64,000 bases of DNA, taken from Zymoseptoria tritici IPO323 (Eukaryota; Ascomycota; Dothideomycetes; Mycosphaerellales; Mycosphaerellaceae). The notes under the pieces are model-generated. The model was not told the origin of the DNA. It saw only the letters and a list, made by a program, of their open reading frames with translations, and did no database searches. The stretch's first letter is position 1. The number at the start of each line of letters is the position of its first letter. A program made the translations under genes and the position numbers. The stretch covers positions 124,001-188,000 of the forward strand of contig NC_018213.1 of the NCBI RefSeq assembly GCF_000219625.1. Direction: 5' to 3'. Shown in pieces: positions 46,252 through 57,096 of the stretch.

Positions 46252-47316
46252 GTCTCTGAGGGTGTATGATGGGATTTGGGATTTTTGATGAGCGTTTTAG
46301 CGGGTGTTGTATAGATAACGTTGGACGACAGAGATCATCAGCAGGAGGGATGGGATGGAATGGGTATGTATGGACGGTATGGATGGTATGGACGGTATGG
46401 ATGACATGGACGGTATGGTCACGATGGCGGACAGGAATATACGATTACGAAGATCACGAGACTTTGTTGGACTTGAACACGAACATGAACATACTTCTAG
46501 TCTACCATGCCATGCCACTATACCCGCCAAGACCCTTTTACAAGTGATGCACACGTTTGTGAAGAAAGAAACCCTCACGCCACCAAAGGGCATCTAATCC
46601 GTGCATCGAGGCAGGGGAAAACGGCACTCACTGATCTCCACCAAAACGTCCGGATCATCAAAACCCGCCGGAACCTCCGCCGCGGCGACGCAAAGAAGTG
46701 GACTGTGACGGTGACTGTGACTGTGAAACAGCAACATGCATCCATTGTGACGGAGAAGAGAGAGGGGACAGGGAGGGAGCGGAACGGCTTGTCCGAGTCC
46801 CCATGCCTTGGGGGAGATAGTGCCGGATGAGCATCGAGAGTCGACAGGGTCGTTGCGTATCAGTTGAAACTATTCACCCGGCAGTAGTGGACGTTTTTCT
46901 TCACGGCGGGATGAGTAGATAGTCTTCAACATTGAAGGCGGCGGCACTGCACATGTGGGCGGGTATCATGTACAGTACGATATGCAGACGGACATCCGCG
47001 CGTGGGTGACTAGGAAGACGCCCCGGTTAAAATCTGTCAGGAACGGAACGCGGCTTGGGTGGGGGCCTTCGCTGTGATGAAGAAAACAAGGTCACACCGC
47101 ATATTCAATCATCAGTGGGTGAACAACACACTGCACAGAAGAGTCACAGACCGAACTTCTCCAAGCCCGTTTGCCGCCTTAAGCGTCACACCGCATATCT
47201 GTTCTTCTTCTTCTTTCTCGCCCTTGCTGTTGTCCGAAGAATTGCCCTCGAGGGTAGTAGTGGGCAGCAGGGTGGGGCGGAAAATTTGGGACAAAAAACC
47301 AGGACCCAGGGCAGTC
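46252..47316. other. Intergenic region next to the Harbinger element
   Basis: About 1.07 kb between the NIPA stop and the transposon. It contains the minisatellite at 46350-46430 and otherwise only short open frames. A TCACACCGCATAT sequence occurs twice (about 47092 and 47187). Confidence 0.35.
46350..46430. repeat. Minisatellite, unit GGACGGTATGGAT-like
   Basis: Six or so imperfect copies of a 10-13 bp unit built on GGACGGTATGGAT follow one another, downstream of the NIPA-like gene. It is probably part of the 3' untranslated or intergenic region. Confidence 0.7.
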
Positions 47317-47319
47317 TTA

Positions 47320-47358
47320 GGGAGTGTCCAGTAGATGATTAAAGTGAATTGAACGCTC
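47320..47358 (+). repeat. Left terminal inverted repeat of the Harbinger element
   Basis: 39 bp. It matches the reverse complement of 52432-52470 with one A/G difference at position 22, consistent with a RIP transition. TTA precedes it. Confidence 0.9.
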
Positions 47359-47859
47359 AGACCATGTCGTTAGATATAGCGTTGCAATGGTGTTGTTGTT
47401 AGTGGAAGGTTAATCTCACTCGGAATCGTCTAGTTGTCCGGTAGTCACTATAAGTAAGGTTTAGTTAGCTTGTTAAATCTATGTTTATAGCTACCTCGCG
47501 TTAAAGGTGTTGTTGTATACGCGTTTATGCACACCTCTATAGCTTACTAGTATTCTTAACTACAAGCTATAGCTTCTTAGGCCCTTACCGACGACATAGC
47601 TATTAATCCTTCGCTCTTAGATGCACTATTTACGTAGTCGGAATAGCTACAATCCCCTATATATAAGGCTCCTACCCTTGTCGTTCGTACGCCGGCTCGT
47701 ACTATAGCACCACCCCCTCGTACACTATATTGAGCTCCTTCTCGTACGCCGGCTCCTTCGCAAACACCTACTCCGAGTGTTAAGGGTTTTAACGACGATA
47801 AGGGCATACTAGCTCTAGGCGCAGAGCCGCGGTTTATGTAGGATAAGGAAGAGATCGAG

Positions 47860-48730
47860 GCGTTAATAAATAAGGCGAATGAACAGAGCGAGGCTAGCAT
47901 ACGTGCCGATAGTAGTATTAAGCCGTAGGCGTTTCTATTTATAGTCGAGGCTATTAAGTCTGTTATACCGGTTAGTAGGCACAGATTCTTTACCGTATCG
48001 TCGTGCACAACTAAGTATCGAGGGCTTAAGTAGGACTAGAAGATATAGCGAGAACTCTGCGACTTGTTAGGCTAGAGCAAAGATCCGGTAACTAGCTGTC
48101 CTCGTGTAGCGCCGGACGTTATAAAGGCGTATTAGGAAGCGTATAAGGGCTCGAGGAAGTTCGTAACGAGGCTATTGCAATTCGAGGCTACGCTAGATTA
48201 GTTGTTTGCCGGCACTACTACTACTAGCGTTTATGCTTAGACTATTAAAGGAGTTATAAGTAGTAGCGGCGACACGAGCATAACATAGGACGAGTCTTAG
48301 GGTGCGGAACATACTACTAACCGCCGTCGTAAAGCCGCTAAGTAGGCTAAGGCTAAGAGGTTAAAGACCTTAGCCTCTAAGAAGATGTCTAGTCGCTTTA
48401 ACTCTCTTATCGATGCCATCCTCCTTACCGGCGAGCGCTTAGTATAGCCTACAGCCGAAGACTTAATTAAACGGTTCGTATAGTCGAAGTCGAAGGTAGT
48501 AGAGGGGCTAAATGTTTAGTAGCGCTCTATAGTCGTAAAGGAGATAATAAGGTAGGGCATAGACGGCGTATAGTCGCCGGCGATTAAGGAGGTTTAGAAG
48601 GAGGCTATAGTCGAGGGCGTAGTTAATAAACTAAAGGAAGAACGGTCGTTTAGAAGAGCTAGAAGAAGGAAGAAATCGAGTGCGTCTAAAGGAAGTAAGG
48701 TCGATAATAACTTAGCTTCGTAGTAATTAT
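47860..48730 (+). pseudogene. Harbinger accessory (DNA-binding, Myb-type position) protein, RIP-decayed
   Basis: One plus-strand phase can be read through this stretch with about 20 TAG codons, almost no TAA and no TGA. It shows EAIKSVIPVSRHRFF, CDLLG, a Lys/Arg-rich segment (NRRRKAAK) and a helical, charged C-terminus. In PIF/Harbinger elements the second gene encodes a Myb/SANT-like protein that moves the transposase to the nucleus. That identity is inferred from position; I could not see a clear Myb signature. Confidence 0.5.
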
Positions 48731-49189
48731 AAGGGCTACTAAGGATTCGGGAGTCTAGCGTTAAAGTTGTCGTTTAAATCTATTAAGAATGCTATATAGC
48801 CCCACTTTTGGTAGCAGTTTATACTAAAACTAATGCTAAGAACATACACAATAGACTCGTACTATAAGAACGTCCCGATTGTTAAGCATCGGTTATAAAC
48901 CGGTGCCCGTACTATAAAATTCGTTAATTATACCGTAGATTCGTGCTCGTCGTCCTTATTAACAACACTATCCCTTAACGCCTCTCGCTCTATTACAGTA
49001 ACCTTCCCTAAGTCTAGGCCTTAGCGTTAAATTCTAGAATCTTATAGTTATTGCTTATGTCTTTAACACCGGATAACACAAGGTGTTGTTGTCGCATTAA
49101 GCTGATTTGTGGCTCATTTGAAAGCTAGCATTACGCTCTATAGTTCTTGTATACAACATTAACCCTTAATACTTAGTGTGCTAGCCCTG

Positions 49190-50900
49190 TGCAGCGATAA
49201 GTGCTTTAATCCTCCTTGGCATTAAATTAACCACTTCTAGCATAATGCGACGTAGCATAAGCTTCTACGCACGCGGCAATGCCTTAATTAATGCCTCCTT
49301 CTGCCTGTCCTTGTTTATAATGCTGTCGATGCGTAGATTAACCTCGTATATTAGCTTCTTTAGGTGCTACTATACGTACTCGATAGGGTTTATGTTAGGG
49401 CTATAAGGTAGCCAGCCGATGTGCAGCCAGATGTTGTTGTCGGCTATCTACTGCTACGTAAAATGCGTAGTGTACACCGGTGCGTTGTCCTGCTAGAAAC
49501 ACTAACCCTCGTACAGCGGCAAGAGCCCTTCCTCGAGAGTCTAGTAGTAAGAACGAGCTAAATAACCTCTACGAGGGCTGTCTTCGTCGCGTTGCATTAC
49601 TACGCGTAGATAACCGAATGCCTAAGCCGTCTCTTTGCTAGTGCCCTTCTCGACTAAACACTCGTCTAAAAAGAGCTATTATGTCTAGTCCGTGTAACGG
49701 TGTACGAGTACCTACGTAAGGCGAATTCGAGCGTGCTCTTCGGTAAGCTCAGGGCGTCGTTTATAGCGCTAGTTAATAATACCGGCCTTCTCGAGGATCG
49801 TACGAAGGACCTTTGCGCTTAGATTCGAGCTATACGCGTTGCGCAGCTGTTTATACGTATATTTCGGGTATAATCTCGCGGTTCGAACGACGGATCTCGC
49901 GTCTCGTTCGGTATATTTGTTTGTTTGTTTGTTTGTTCCATTTACGTCCTTTCGGAGTCCAAGACTATGTAGGACGGCCTTGTAAGCAAGGCAGTAGATC
50001 TATTTACAATCAAATTCTTTCAGTATTCTTTGACCTTAGGGGAAACCCCGTGCCTAAGGCAAAATGCCAAAGGACTTTGAAAGCAGCGCAAAACAAAGGA
50101 ACTCCAACGAGTGTCGTGTAGCCGGGGCTGCAGAATTTTCGTGCCAAGCTTTTTGCAGAATTTTCAGCGGATCCTTCCGCTTCGCACGCACGCACGCTGC
50201 AAATTCGAAACGCAGTGCAAAAGCAGTGCAAAATGCCGTGCAAAAGCAGTGCAAAATGCCGTGCAAAAGAGCAGCTGTCCAACTCGCTATCTTCTCTCGT
50301 CCTCAATATGCCTTTGTGGAATCGTATGCTGCCTTCTAGCGCATACAACTACGCAGGTTGATCGCAGAGTTATAGGTTCCACCAAGTCCTGTCTCTTTGA
50401 AGTGTTTCGGTTCGGATTTCGAGGAGGTGCGCGTATAGGGCAGAGTGGATTGCTTCTTCTTCTTCTTGTTTGTAGCGTTTGTAGCGTAGAGGGCGTTCGA
50501 ATCGTGCTGTTGTTCTGTAGCTTGTGTTTCAATGGGAGGCGTACCTCCAGGTCGTGTTGTTGTTGTAAGGGAAGAGGGATCGACGGCCTCTCCAATCCTC
50601 CGGAGGAAACTTGGCTCTGCAACGACGGTATCGTCGCAGGTTCGTAGCCGGCACCACGTACAGGTGTTCCTCGTCGCCGACCTCTCGTTCGGTATAGGTG
50701 CGAGGGCGACCGCTACGAGGGAGGTTGTCGAAGGAGTTGCGTTTTGCGATACGTGCAAGAACGTGTTTAACGGTCGCGTATAGAAGGGCTTCGTTCGTAG
50801 CGATCGTAGTGTCGCCCTTACTAGCGCACGCGCGTCCCTAAAGCTAGCTTTTTTCGCTAAGCGATAGTTTAGTGTTACGTCTACGATTGTATAAAATCTG
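49190..50900 (-). pseudogene. Tc1/mariner-type transposase, RIP-decayed and split by an insertion
   Basis: Read on the minus strand, the N-terminal HTH part has NSFDNLPRSGRPRTYTER. It is interrupted at 50682-49916 and then continues in phase with DARSVVRTARLYP. The first catalytic Asp is in LFLDECLVEKG, the second in QDNAPVYT, and PYSPNINPIEYV follows. TAG replaces Trp in this last motif (two TAG at 49372-49367, where WW is expected) and in IN-TAG-RYKR. The element lies between the two Harbinger genes, so it inserted into that element. Its own terminal repeats could not be fixed. Confidence 0.8.
49916..50682 (-). mobile_element. Non-LTR-type insertion with (CAAA)5 tail and 14-bp target duplication
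   Basis: The 767-bp insert is flanked by identical TCTCGTTCGGTATA copies (49902-49915 and 50683-50696). On the minus strand its 3' end is (CAAA)5, at 49935-49916. Removing insert plus one copy restores the mariner frame. CpA and TpG are not depleted, so it is younger than the RIP of its host. A 23-bp unit is tandemly doubled inside (50222-50267). There is no reverse transcriptase, so it looks like a SINE or another transcript mobilised by a LINE. Its 5' promoter boxes were not identified. Confidence 0.7.
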
Positions 50901-51039
50901 TGACAACGGGGTGCGTAGTGTGGCTATTAAGAGCGTATAGAAGAAGGTGTGCAAAAACGCGGTTTACGAGAAGGGCGCGCTAAGGCCTAGACTTAGGGCC
51001 TAGTACTATAGATGCTCTTAATATCTCGTCTACATATCC

Positions 51040-52010
51040 TCTACTATTACCTTACGCCGCAATGCTATCGAATTCCTTACCGCACGATCCTTATTAGCCG
51101 CCGTAGTAGCGTCCTCGAACGGCTAATAGTTCGTATAATCTTCTACTAGCTTAATAGGTAGTACGCTAGCACCGAAGTCTATAAGGATGTTGTAAAGAGC
51201 TACATAGGTATATACTAACTGCACCTACGTTGCTATATCGAAGGGTAGCGCTATCTCGAATATCCGGAAGCGTTTCTTAAGTACACCGAACGCCCTCTTA
51301 ACGACGTTCCTTATAGACGAGTGCCTTAAATTAAACAACTCCTTCGCGTTCTGCGGCTTTATACTAACTAGATACTGCTCCCTTAGATAATACCGCACTC
51401 CGCGGTATAGCACTAGTGTTATTAGCGTGTTCGAGTAGCCGGCATTAGCGAGGTAATAACATCCTTTAGGCGCTCTAAAGCTATGCATTAAACGAGCACT
51501 AGTAAGCATACGACCGTCGTATGCTAAGCCTTCCTATCCGGCTAGTATAAACGTAAACCTTATCTTAAAGTCTACTACTACTAACACGTTCTACGACAGT
51601 GTTCCCTTACGATTGCGCTATAGTGCTTGCTTACTACGTACGTATGCGAAGACGTAAGAGCCGTCGAGCGCTCTAACGCACTTATCGAAGGCTAGCTAGT
51701 ATTTGTAACCCTTGCTCTTTATAGCCTCGTAGTCCGTTGCCGCCGCCGGCTTAACTACTTGCTAATATATATAACAGACTACGTCTAGCACTTTATAGAG
51801 TACTACTCTAATAGTCGTCGGCGAATAGTAGAAGTCCTCTAAGGAGTCGCGATATCGATCGTTATGCGCTAGAACGTAAAGGAAGAGAATTAGCTTCTCT
51901 TAACGGTTAATTGTCCGGCACTTCGTAGTTATGTAAGGAGCTACTAGCTTATATAACCGCGCGAACGTACGCTAACTAAACCGCGTATATTAATATAGTC
52001 GCTTGTTGTT
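51040..52010 (-). pseudogene. PIF/Harbinger transposase (DDE_4 type), RIP-decayed
   Basis: On the minus strand the order is CVRALDGSYV (first Asp), RNRKGTLS-TAG-NVL, LAG-TAG-EGLAYDGR, then KGCYYLANAGYS and LFNLRHSSIRNVVKRAFGVL. In working relatives the second Asp is in LADAGY and the Glu in RNVIERIFG; here they read Asn and Lys. Both changes are G to A, as RIP produces. The enzyme is therefore dead by stops and by loss of catalytic residues. Confidence 0.85.
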
Positions 52011-52226
52011 AAGTAGTAGGCCTACTATAAAGGCTCGCCCTTTATCGCTGTCCTTATACGTTGTTCGTACACCGACCGGCATAGTGTTCGTATAGCTCTC
52101 GAGCAATACTACTGCTAGACTAGCTACGACGACTACTCGATTCTACGTAACACGCCGCTTCTAGACCTTATCTATAGTATTGTATATATACTAACAACGC
52201 GACGACGACGCGAGCCACTTACGCTA

Positions 52227-52248
52227 ACACCTGCTCCGGAGCAGGTGT
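52227..52248. repeat. Perfect 22-bp palindrome inside the Harbinger element
   Basis: ACACCTGCTCC followed by its exact reverse complement GGAGCAGGTGT, between the transposase start and the right terminal repeat. It retains CpA/TpG sites that are rare around it. It could be a transposase or promoter binding site. Confidence 0.6.
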
Positions 52249-52431
52249 CAGTTTGAGTGACTTCTTAATTAACGCTATATGCTCTGTATCTAATCGGAAG
52301 GGTCACTACACTACCGGCTGGCACTTACGAACCTTGCATTTAATCATACTAAATTACTACTCACTCCACTTACAATCTACTGGACGACATGGCTGATTAA
52401 AGCGACATTTAACTAACGGAGCAGATCGTCC

Positions 52432-52470
52432 GAGCGTTCAATTCACTTCAATCATCTACTGGACACTCCC
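52432..52470 (-). repeat. Right terminal inverted repeat of the Harbinger element
   Basis: 39 bp, reverse complement of the left repeat with one difference, followed by the TTA target duplication at 52471-52473. Confidence 0.9.
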
Positions 52471-52473
52471 TTA

Positions 52474-53113
52474 GTTCTAATCGCGTTGAGAGTGAGACTG
52501 AGCCGTATTCATGTGGTGGTGCACTGCCAATCGACAATCGACAATCCACGCGCGATACCCTGCGTGGGCCAGCGTGGGAGTCAAGGAATGAGGTTTCTCG
52601 CCCCATCTCACACCGCTTATTGTGTTGTGTCGTTGGCTTTGCTTCACCGCACTTCCCGCAAGTATACGTAGCTTTCAGCCCGGTATGCCGGTAGTTTTTA
52701 TTCCTTTAGTTTCTAGGGCGCAGGCTTACCCCGACGTCGTGGGAGTCAGGGATCTTCTTTTCCTCTCCCTGGCGATCTGGATCTTTTCCTTCTTGCGATA
52801 TATAGACCAAGAGGCCGTCCGTCGGTGGTGCGACCTGGAACAGCCGGAGTTGTCTTGTTTTGTTTTGTGTGTGAGAGAGAGTGTGGATCTTGCACCAGAC
52901 GAAACACCCGCGTCCGGACGGACGACGACGATCGGACTTGACTTGAGGAGACGGATTCTGGTTCGAAACACGTCCGGAAGAAACTCCCCGGCAGGCTGGT
53001 GAAACGTGACAGGTGGGAGAAACATATACCTCGACGGAGAAGAAGAAGAAAAAACATCATTGAAGAGGTTGGACTTCTTTTACTACATTCACGCCGCATT
53101 CACACATTGAACG
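52474..53113. other. Intergenic region between the Harbinger element and the 2EXR/F-box-like gene
   Basis: 640 bp without a recognised gene. An ATCGACA-type heptamer run (about 52531-52548) resembles that at 18493-18525. Confidence 0.3.
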
Positions 53114-54130
53114 ATGGACTCGGTAATGGACTCAACATTGGACTCCGCCACGATGGATTCCTCAGCGATGGACTCTTCCTCGATGGACTCCTGCGCGATG
53201 GACTCATCCATAACGGACTCCTCCGCATTGGACTCCTTCGCAATGGCCTCCGCAATGCCTTCCTCGACAATGGACTCCTCCTCAACAATGCCTTCCTCGA
53301 CGATGAACTCCTCCTCGATAATGGACTCCTCCTCAACCATGGACTCCTCTCCAACAATGGACTCCTCCTCAACAATGGACTCCTCTCCAACGTCCTCCTC
53401 AACAACACCCTCCTCCCCTCCCACCCGCGCCACCCTCACCGGTCTCCCCGCCGAACTCCGCCTCCTAATCTTCTCCCACGCCATGTCCTCCTCAACCGTC
53501 CACATCCGGCCCTCCACTCCCTCCAAACCCCCCACCACCTCAATCTGGTCGATCCTGCACATCTCCCCCTCCCTCCGCGCCGAACTCCTCCCCCTCTTCT
53601 TCTCCGCCGTAACCTTCCACCTCCGCGAGGACCTCACCTCATCCAACCTGAAAACCTGGCTCGCCCTCCTCGACCCCCAACTCATCTCCTCAATCCGCAA
53701 TCTAACCCTCCACGCCAAAAGAATCTGCACCGGACGCTGGCCCCAGTCCCCCGGATCGTACGTGCTACCCACCTACCTCCAATCTCCCCACGCTAAAACC
53801 TACCCTCCTCACAGCCCGACCACGACCTGCACGCGGACGACGTCCTACCACGCCGACAACCGCGCCGCGCAACTCGCCGATCTGGCGGAGATCAACGCGA
53901 TGAGTCCCGGGAGTGGATACCGACCGAGTATGTTTTATAATTTCGCGCAGCAGTTGTGTTCGACGGGAGCCCCGACTTGTATGCGGAGGACGATGGAGGG
54001 GTTGAAAGAGCGGGGGTGTGAGGAGTGGTATTTGCGGGAAGGGGAGGGACTGACGGCGGAGAGGGTGGTGGAGTGGTGGGGGGCGATGAATCGGGATTAT
54101 CTTGCGGTGGAGGAGGGGAGGGAGGTGTAG
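53114..54130 (+). CDS. 2EXR/F-box-like fungal protein with N-terminal MDSSS repeats
   Basis: A single exon of 338 aa. Residues 1-95 are tandem repeats of MDSSS/MPSST type, made by a 12-18 bp minisatellite on ATGGACTCCTCC. A fungal 2EXR or F-box-like start follows (LTGLPAELRLLIFSHAM, near residue 107). After it come a helical region with ISPSLRAELLPLFF and NLTLHAK, and an acidic C-terminus. Such proteins are numerous in filamentous fungi and often of unknown function; F-box members recruit substrates to SCF ligases. No signal peptide. Copy number of the N-terminal repeat may vary between strains. Confidence 0.7.
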   Translation: MDSVMDSTLDSATMDSSAMDSSSMDSCAMDSSITDSSALDSFAMASAMPSSTMDSSSTMPSSTMNSSSIMDSSSTMDSSPTMDSSSTMDSSPTSSSTTPSSPPTRATLTGLPAELRLLIFSHAMSSSTVHIRPSTPSKPPTTSIWSILHISPSLRAELLPLFFSAVTFHLREDLTSSNLKTWLALLDPQLISSIRNLTLHAKRICTGRWPQSPGSYVLPTYLQSPHAKTYPPHSPTTTCTRTTSYHADNRAAQLADLAEINAMSPGSGYRPSMFYNFAQQLCSTGAPTCMRRTMEGLKERGCEEWYLREGEGLTAERVVEWWGAMNRDYLAVEEGREV

Positions 54131-55319
54131 TCCGCGCCGGTATCGAGTCCATCATCCACTCGGCGGGAAGGCATGTTCCCATCTATAGCGAACCTCCAGG
54201 TCTTTTGCCAGCGGCTACCGCGCTTGTCCGAATTATCCCAACCAGGAACCGAACAACGAGGTCCACTTTAACCTTCCCTCCCATCTCTCTGCTATGTAAC
54301 ACGGCATCCCACGCCAACCATACCTTCCCACGGACATTTACATGAACCGCGGTTCTCACATGCACCTGGCCGCTTTCTTGAACGATGCATGCTGTGCTGC
54401 GAGCTCCCGAGTTGGCCGGATATGCTGTGTCACTGATGGGTCCCTCCTGGCGTGGTTTGGATCCGCATGGGAAGGTGCTGTGGTTGGAGAATATCATATC
54501 CATTAGACTTGTGTGTGGAGATGATGCTGTCGACTTGGCGGTCTATCGCTGTGGATAGATGGGTGGTGCTTCGACCTAGAAGAGGTTTGGCAAATAGAGC
54601 TGCAAGCGATCATAGGAGTAAAAAAAATGTTCTTAGCCTTTCCAATCTTTGTTGACTGCGCCTCTGCGATGGCACAGTGCGGAACTGCTCTTCATCACTG
54701 AGACGAGTATACTCCAGACTGAAATACCGGTGCGGATGGCTTGACAAGAATGTCAAACAACTATCAAGCCGGCCAAAACCCGCGCAAGTAGAATGGCGGG
54801 CACCTAGCCAGACCACCAAAATGTTGACTGCAACTTCGAACAGGCGTCAAACATGCCATATAGTCTTCCTGTAGGTCGGACTGCTATGGCCATTTTTGCT
54901 TGCCAAGTAAGCTTGATGTATGGCCAGATATATCACACCACTTCTCTCACGGCGTCGCAAACAGATTCGAAATCCCTCGCGGACCTCGCCGCTGTACGGC
55001 TTGGAATCAAGTGAACAACATTCCTACAGTGCATCGCGCCTGCGAACTGTAGACGGTCACGCTTTGTGTCTCCTGACATGGCTCGCTGCGAACACCGGCT
55101 CAGACATACGGGAGACGAAGTTGAGGGAAGACTCGGTTGGGAGAGATGTGTATATAACAGTGCCTGTGAGCGACTTGTTGGTCCCATCATCATCAACTCA
55201 AGCACAAGCACATACGACACACGCACATCGAACAAGTACACTCCACCAAGCAACAACTCAACACAAACCAGCCCTACCAAACAACCACACATCACCCAAC
55301 CACCCCCACCCCAACCACA
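54131..55319. other. Intergenic region
   Basis: 1.19 kb. No gene recognised. The last 120 bp before the next start are CA-rich, as in fungal 5' leaders. Confidence 0.3.
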
Positions 55320-55636
55320 ATGACCCTCCAACCCTTAACCCTCCTCACCTTAACCGGCCTCGCCGCACTACCAGTGAGCATCGTATACATGGTCACAGCC
55401 GACCACCGAACGTACGTGATGCTCGTCCTGCGTCCATTTCCATGGCCAATCCCTGACTATACGTGGATAGGTTTACGCATGGAACAATCGCATCCAACAA
55501 TGTCGCGCAAAGATTCCGGCTGTTTGAACAACGAGCGAAGGACTCGATGCCCGGAGATGACGAGGCGCAAAGGGTTCGGGAGATGAGGAGGAGGAGGGAG
55601 GTGATTCGGGAGATGATGGCGATGGAGTTGATGTGA
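55320..55636 (+). CDS. Small single-TM protein, unknown function
   Basis: Exons 55320-55411 and 55471-55636 give 85 aa. The 59-nt intron has a GTACGT donor, a CTGAC branch point and a TAG acceptor, and the join keeps one frame to the TGA. Residues 1-26 form a hydrophobic N-terminal helix (LLTLTGLAALPVSIVYMV). The rest is charged and helical (AQRVREMRRRREVIREMM). It resembles small mitochondrial or ER membrane proteins in layout. I do not recognise the family. It is convergent with the DnaJ gene, 182 bp away. Confidence 0.6.
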
Positions 55637-55818
55637 TTTTGGAATGCTCTTTGTTCTGCGATCGAGATGGAGGAGTCCGGAGTTGAGTGATGACTGGGAG
55701 GACTGTGAGCAACGATGTCAATAATGAAACCGTCAAATCGGGAAGAATAAAACGTCCTCTCTTCTATCTTTCCATGCCCGGCCACGTCTGTTGATACATG
55801 CCTCTTCACCCCGAGATC

Positions 55819-57096
55819 CTACAACTCATCATGCATCACCGGCGCCGGTCGTCCACTATCTTTATGAAGGTCCACGCCGCTCTTCTTCCGCCACTTGTCC
55901 CACGTACTCCGAAACTCCTTCTCCATGCCGCTATCCATCTGATCCGGCAGGACCACCACATACTCCACATGCAGCGCGCCGTACAGATATCCGTCGTCCT
56001 TCTCGACTGCTCCCGACGCCCTCGCTCGTTCTTCATACTGCTCGCCGCCTCCTTTCCACACTGGCATTCCTTCGCCAGGAATCACGTCCACCGTCCCAGG
56101 CTGCACGACTTCGCCCTGCTTTCGCGATAGCTGCACCACATGACCGTCGAGATGGGTGAGATTCCTCGTCCAGTCGCCCATCCACGCTTCCCGTAGTGAG
56201 AGAACCTCTCTCCAAAAAAGATTCCGATCTTTCCGACGGAAGAATGTCCCATCTGTCCTATGCTTCTCATCGTCCGCGACTTTCGGCGTCTGCTCATGGA
56301 TCGAAACCAGCAAGTCTCCCGCCGCCCAGTCGGGACTCTCATCTCCCTCATTCTCATACGCCACCCGCGCCCCTCTGGGCATCCCCTTCTCCACCGAAAG
56401 GTCAAACTGCTCTTGCGACCTCAACACCCTCTCACCATGACAGTGCGGACACTTATGTCTCACCGTGCTTCCCTTCCCACCACACGCATCGCACTGCATC
56501 TGCACTTGCTGGTAAATCCCCGGCATGAGCTGCTGTTTCTGAATAACCATCCCTTGCCCTCGACATTTCCCACACGTATCGCGCTCTCCGTCCGCCGAGC
56601 CGGAACCCTCGCACTTCTCACAGATGACCTGCTTCTCCACCGAAAACTCATGATCCGCGCCCGTGTAAAAGTCCCTCAACGGCGTGTCCACCCGCAACTC
56701 CATATTCGGTCCTCGACGCTGTCCAGAACCATGGAAATGTCCACCCCCACCGAAGAATTGACTAAACATGTCGAACGGGTTACGACCACCTCCACCCCCC
56801 GCTCCCCGCTCTTTATGTTGTTTAACGCCCTCCGCGCCATGGGCGTCATAAATCCGGCGGAGTTCTTTATCCGAGAGAGTTTCGTAGGCCTCGGAGACTT
56901 CGACGAATTTTTTGGCGGCGGTTTCATTGTTGGGGTTTTTGTCCGGGTGGTATTTTTTGGACAGGCGGCGGTAGGACTTTTTGAGGTCGCGTTCGGACGC
57001 GGATTTGTCGACGCCGAGGAGGGTGTAGTAGTCTTCGGCGGCGAGGGCGAGGAGGGGGAGGAGGCAGACGAGTGCCAGGACGGAGAAGAGGAGCAT
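55819..57096 (-). CDS. ER-lumenal DnaJ co-chaperone, Scj1-like
   Basis: A single exon of 425 aa. It begins with a signal peptide ([19 protein letters not shown]). A J domain with HPD in KYHPDKNP follows, then a Gly/Phe region ([20 protein letters not shown]). The zinc-finger region has CxxCxGxG-type repeats ([37 protein letters not shown]). Substrate-binding domains follow, and the C-terminus is HDEL for ER retention. It stimulates the ER Hsp70 (BiP/Kar2) in folding and degradation. The stop codon is TAG, showing that host genes use TAG as stop. Confidence 0.93.
   Translation of the reverse strand: MLLFSVLALVCLLPLLALAAEDYYTLLGVDKSASERDLKKSYRRLSKKYHPDKNPNNETAAKKFVEVSEAYETLSDKELRRIYDAHGAEGVKQHKERGAGGGGGRNPFDMFSQFFGGGGHFHGSGQRRGPNMELRVDTPLRDFYTGADHEFSVEKQVICEKCEGSGSADGERDTCGKCRGQGMVIQKQQLMPGIYQQVQMQCDACGGKGSTVRHKCPHCHGERVLRSQEQFDLSVEKGMPRGARVAYENEGDESPDWAAGDLLVSIHEQTPKVADDEKHRTDGTFFRRKDRNLFWREVLSLREAWMGDWTRNLTHLDGHVVQLSRKQGEVVQPGTVDVIPGEGMPVWKGGGEQYEERARASGAVEKDDGYLYGALHVEYVVVLPDQMDSGMEKEFRSTWDKWRKKSGVDLHKDSGRPAPVMHDEL

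Larger units (their letters stand above)
47320..52470. mobile_element. PIF/Harbinger DNA transposon, complete ends, RIP-mutated, with nested insertions
   Basis: Terminal inverted repeats of 39 bp (47320-47358 and 52432-52470) begin GGGAGTGTCCAGTAGATGAT and differ at one position. They are flanked by TTA on both sides (47317-47319, 52471-52473), the usual 3-bp target duplication of this superfamily. Inside are two genes as in autonomous Harbinger elements: a plus-strand accessory protein near the left end and a minus-strand transposase near the right end. Between them sits a Tc1/mariner element. CpA and TpG are strongly depleted and stops are almost all TAG, as expected after RIP. Confidence 0.9.

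Noticed and set aside
47577..48008. Minus-strand open frame in the left part of the Harbinger element
   Set aside because: RIP creates TAG on one strand and leaves the other open by chance; the plus strand carries the element gene.
50336..50758. 140-codon minus-strand open frame across the (CAAA)n insert border
   Set aside because: It crosses the target duplication, so it joins two unrelated sequences.
53089..53772. Long minus-strand open frame with EESI repeats
   Set aside because: It is the mirror of the MDSSS repeat gene; the plus strand holds the recognisable domain.
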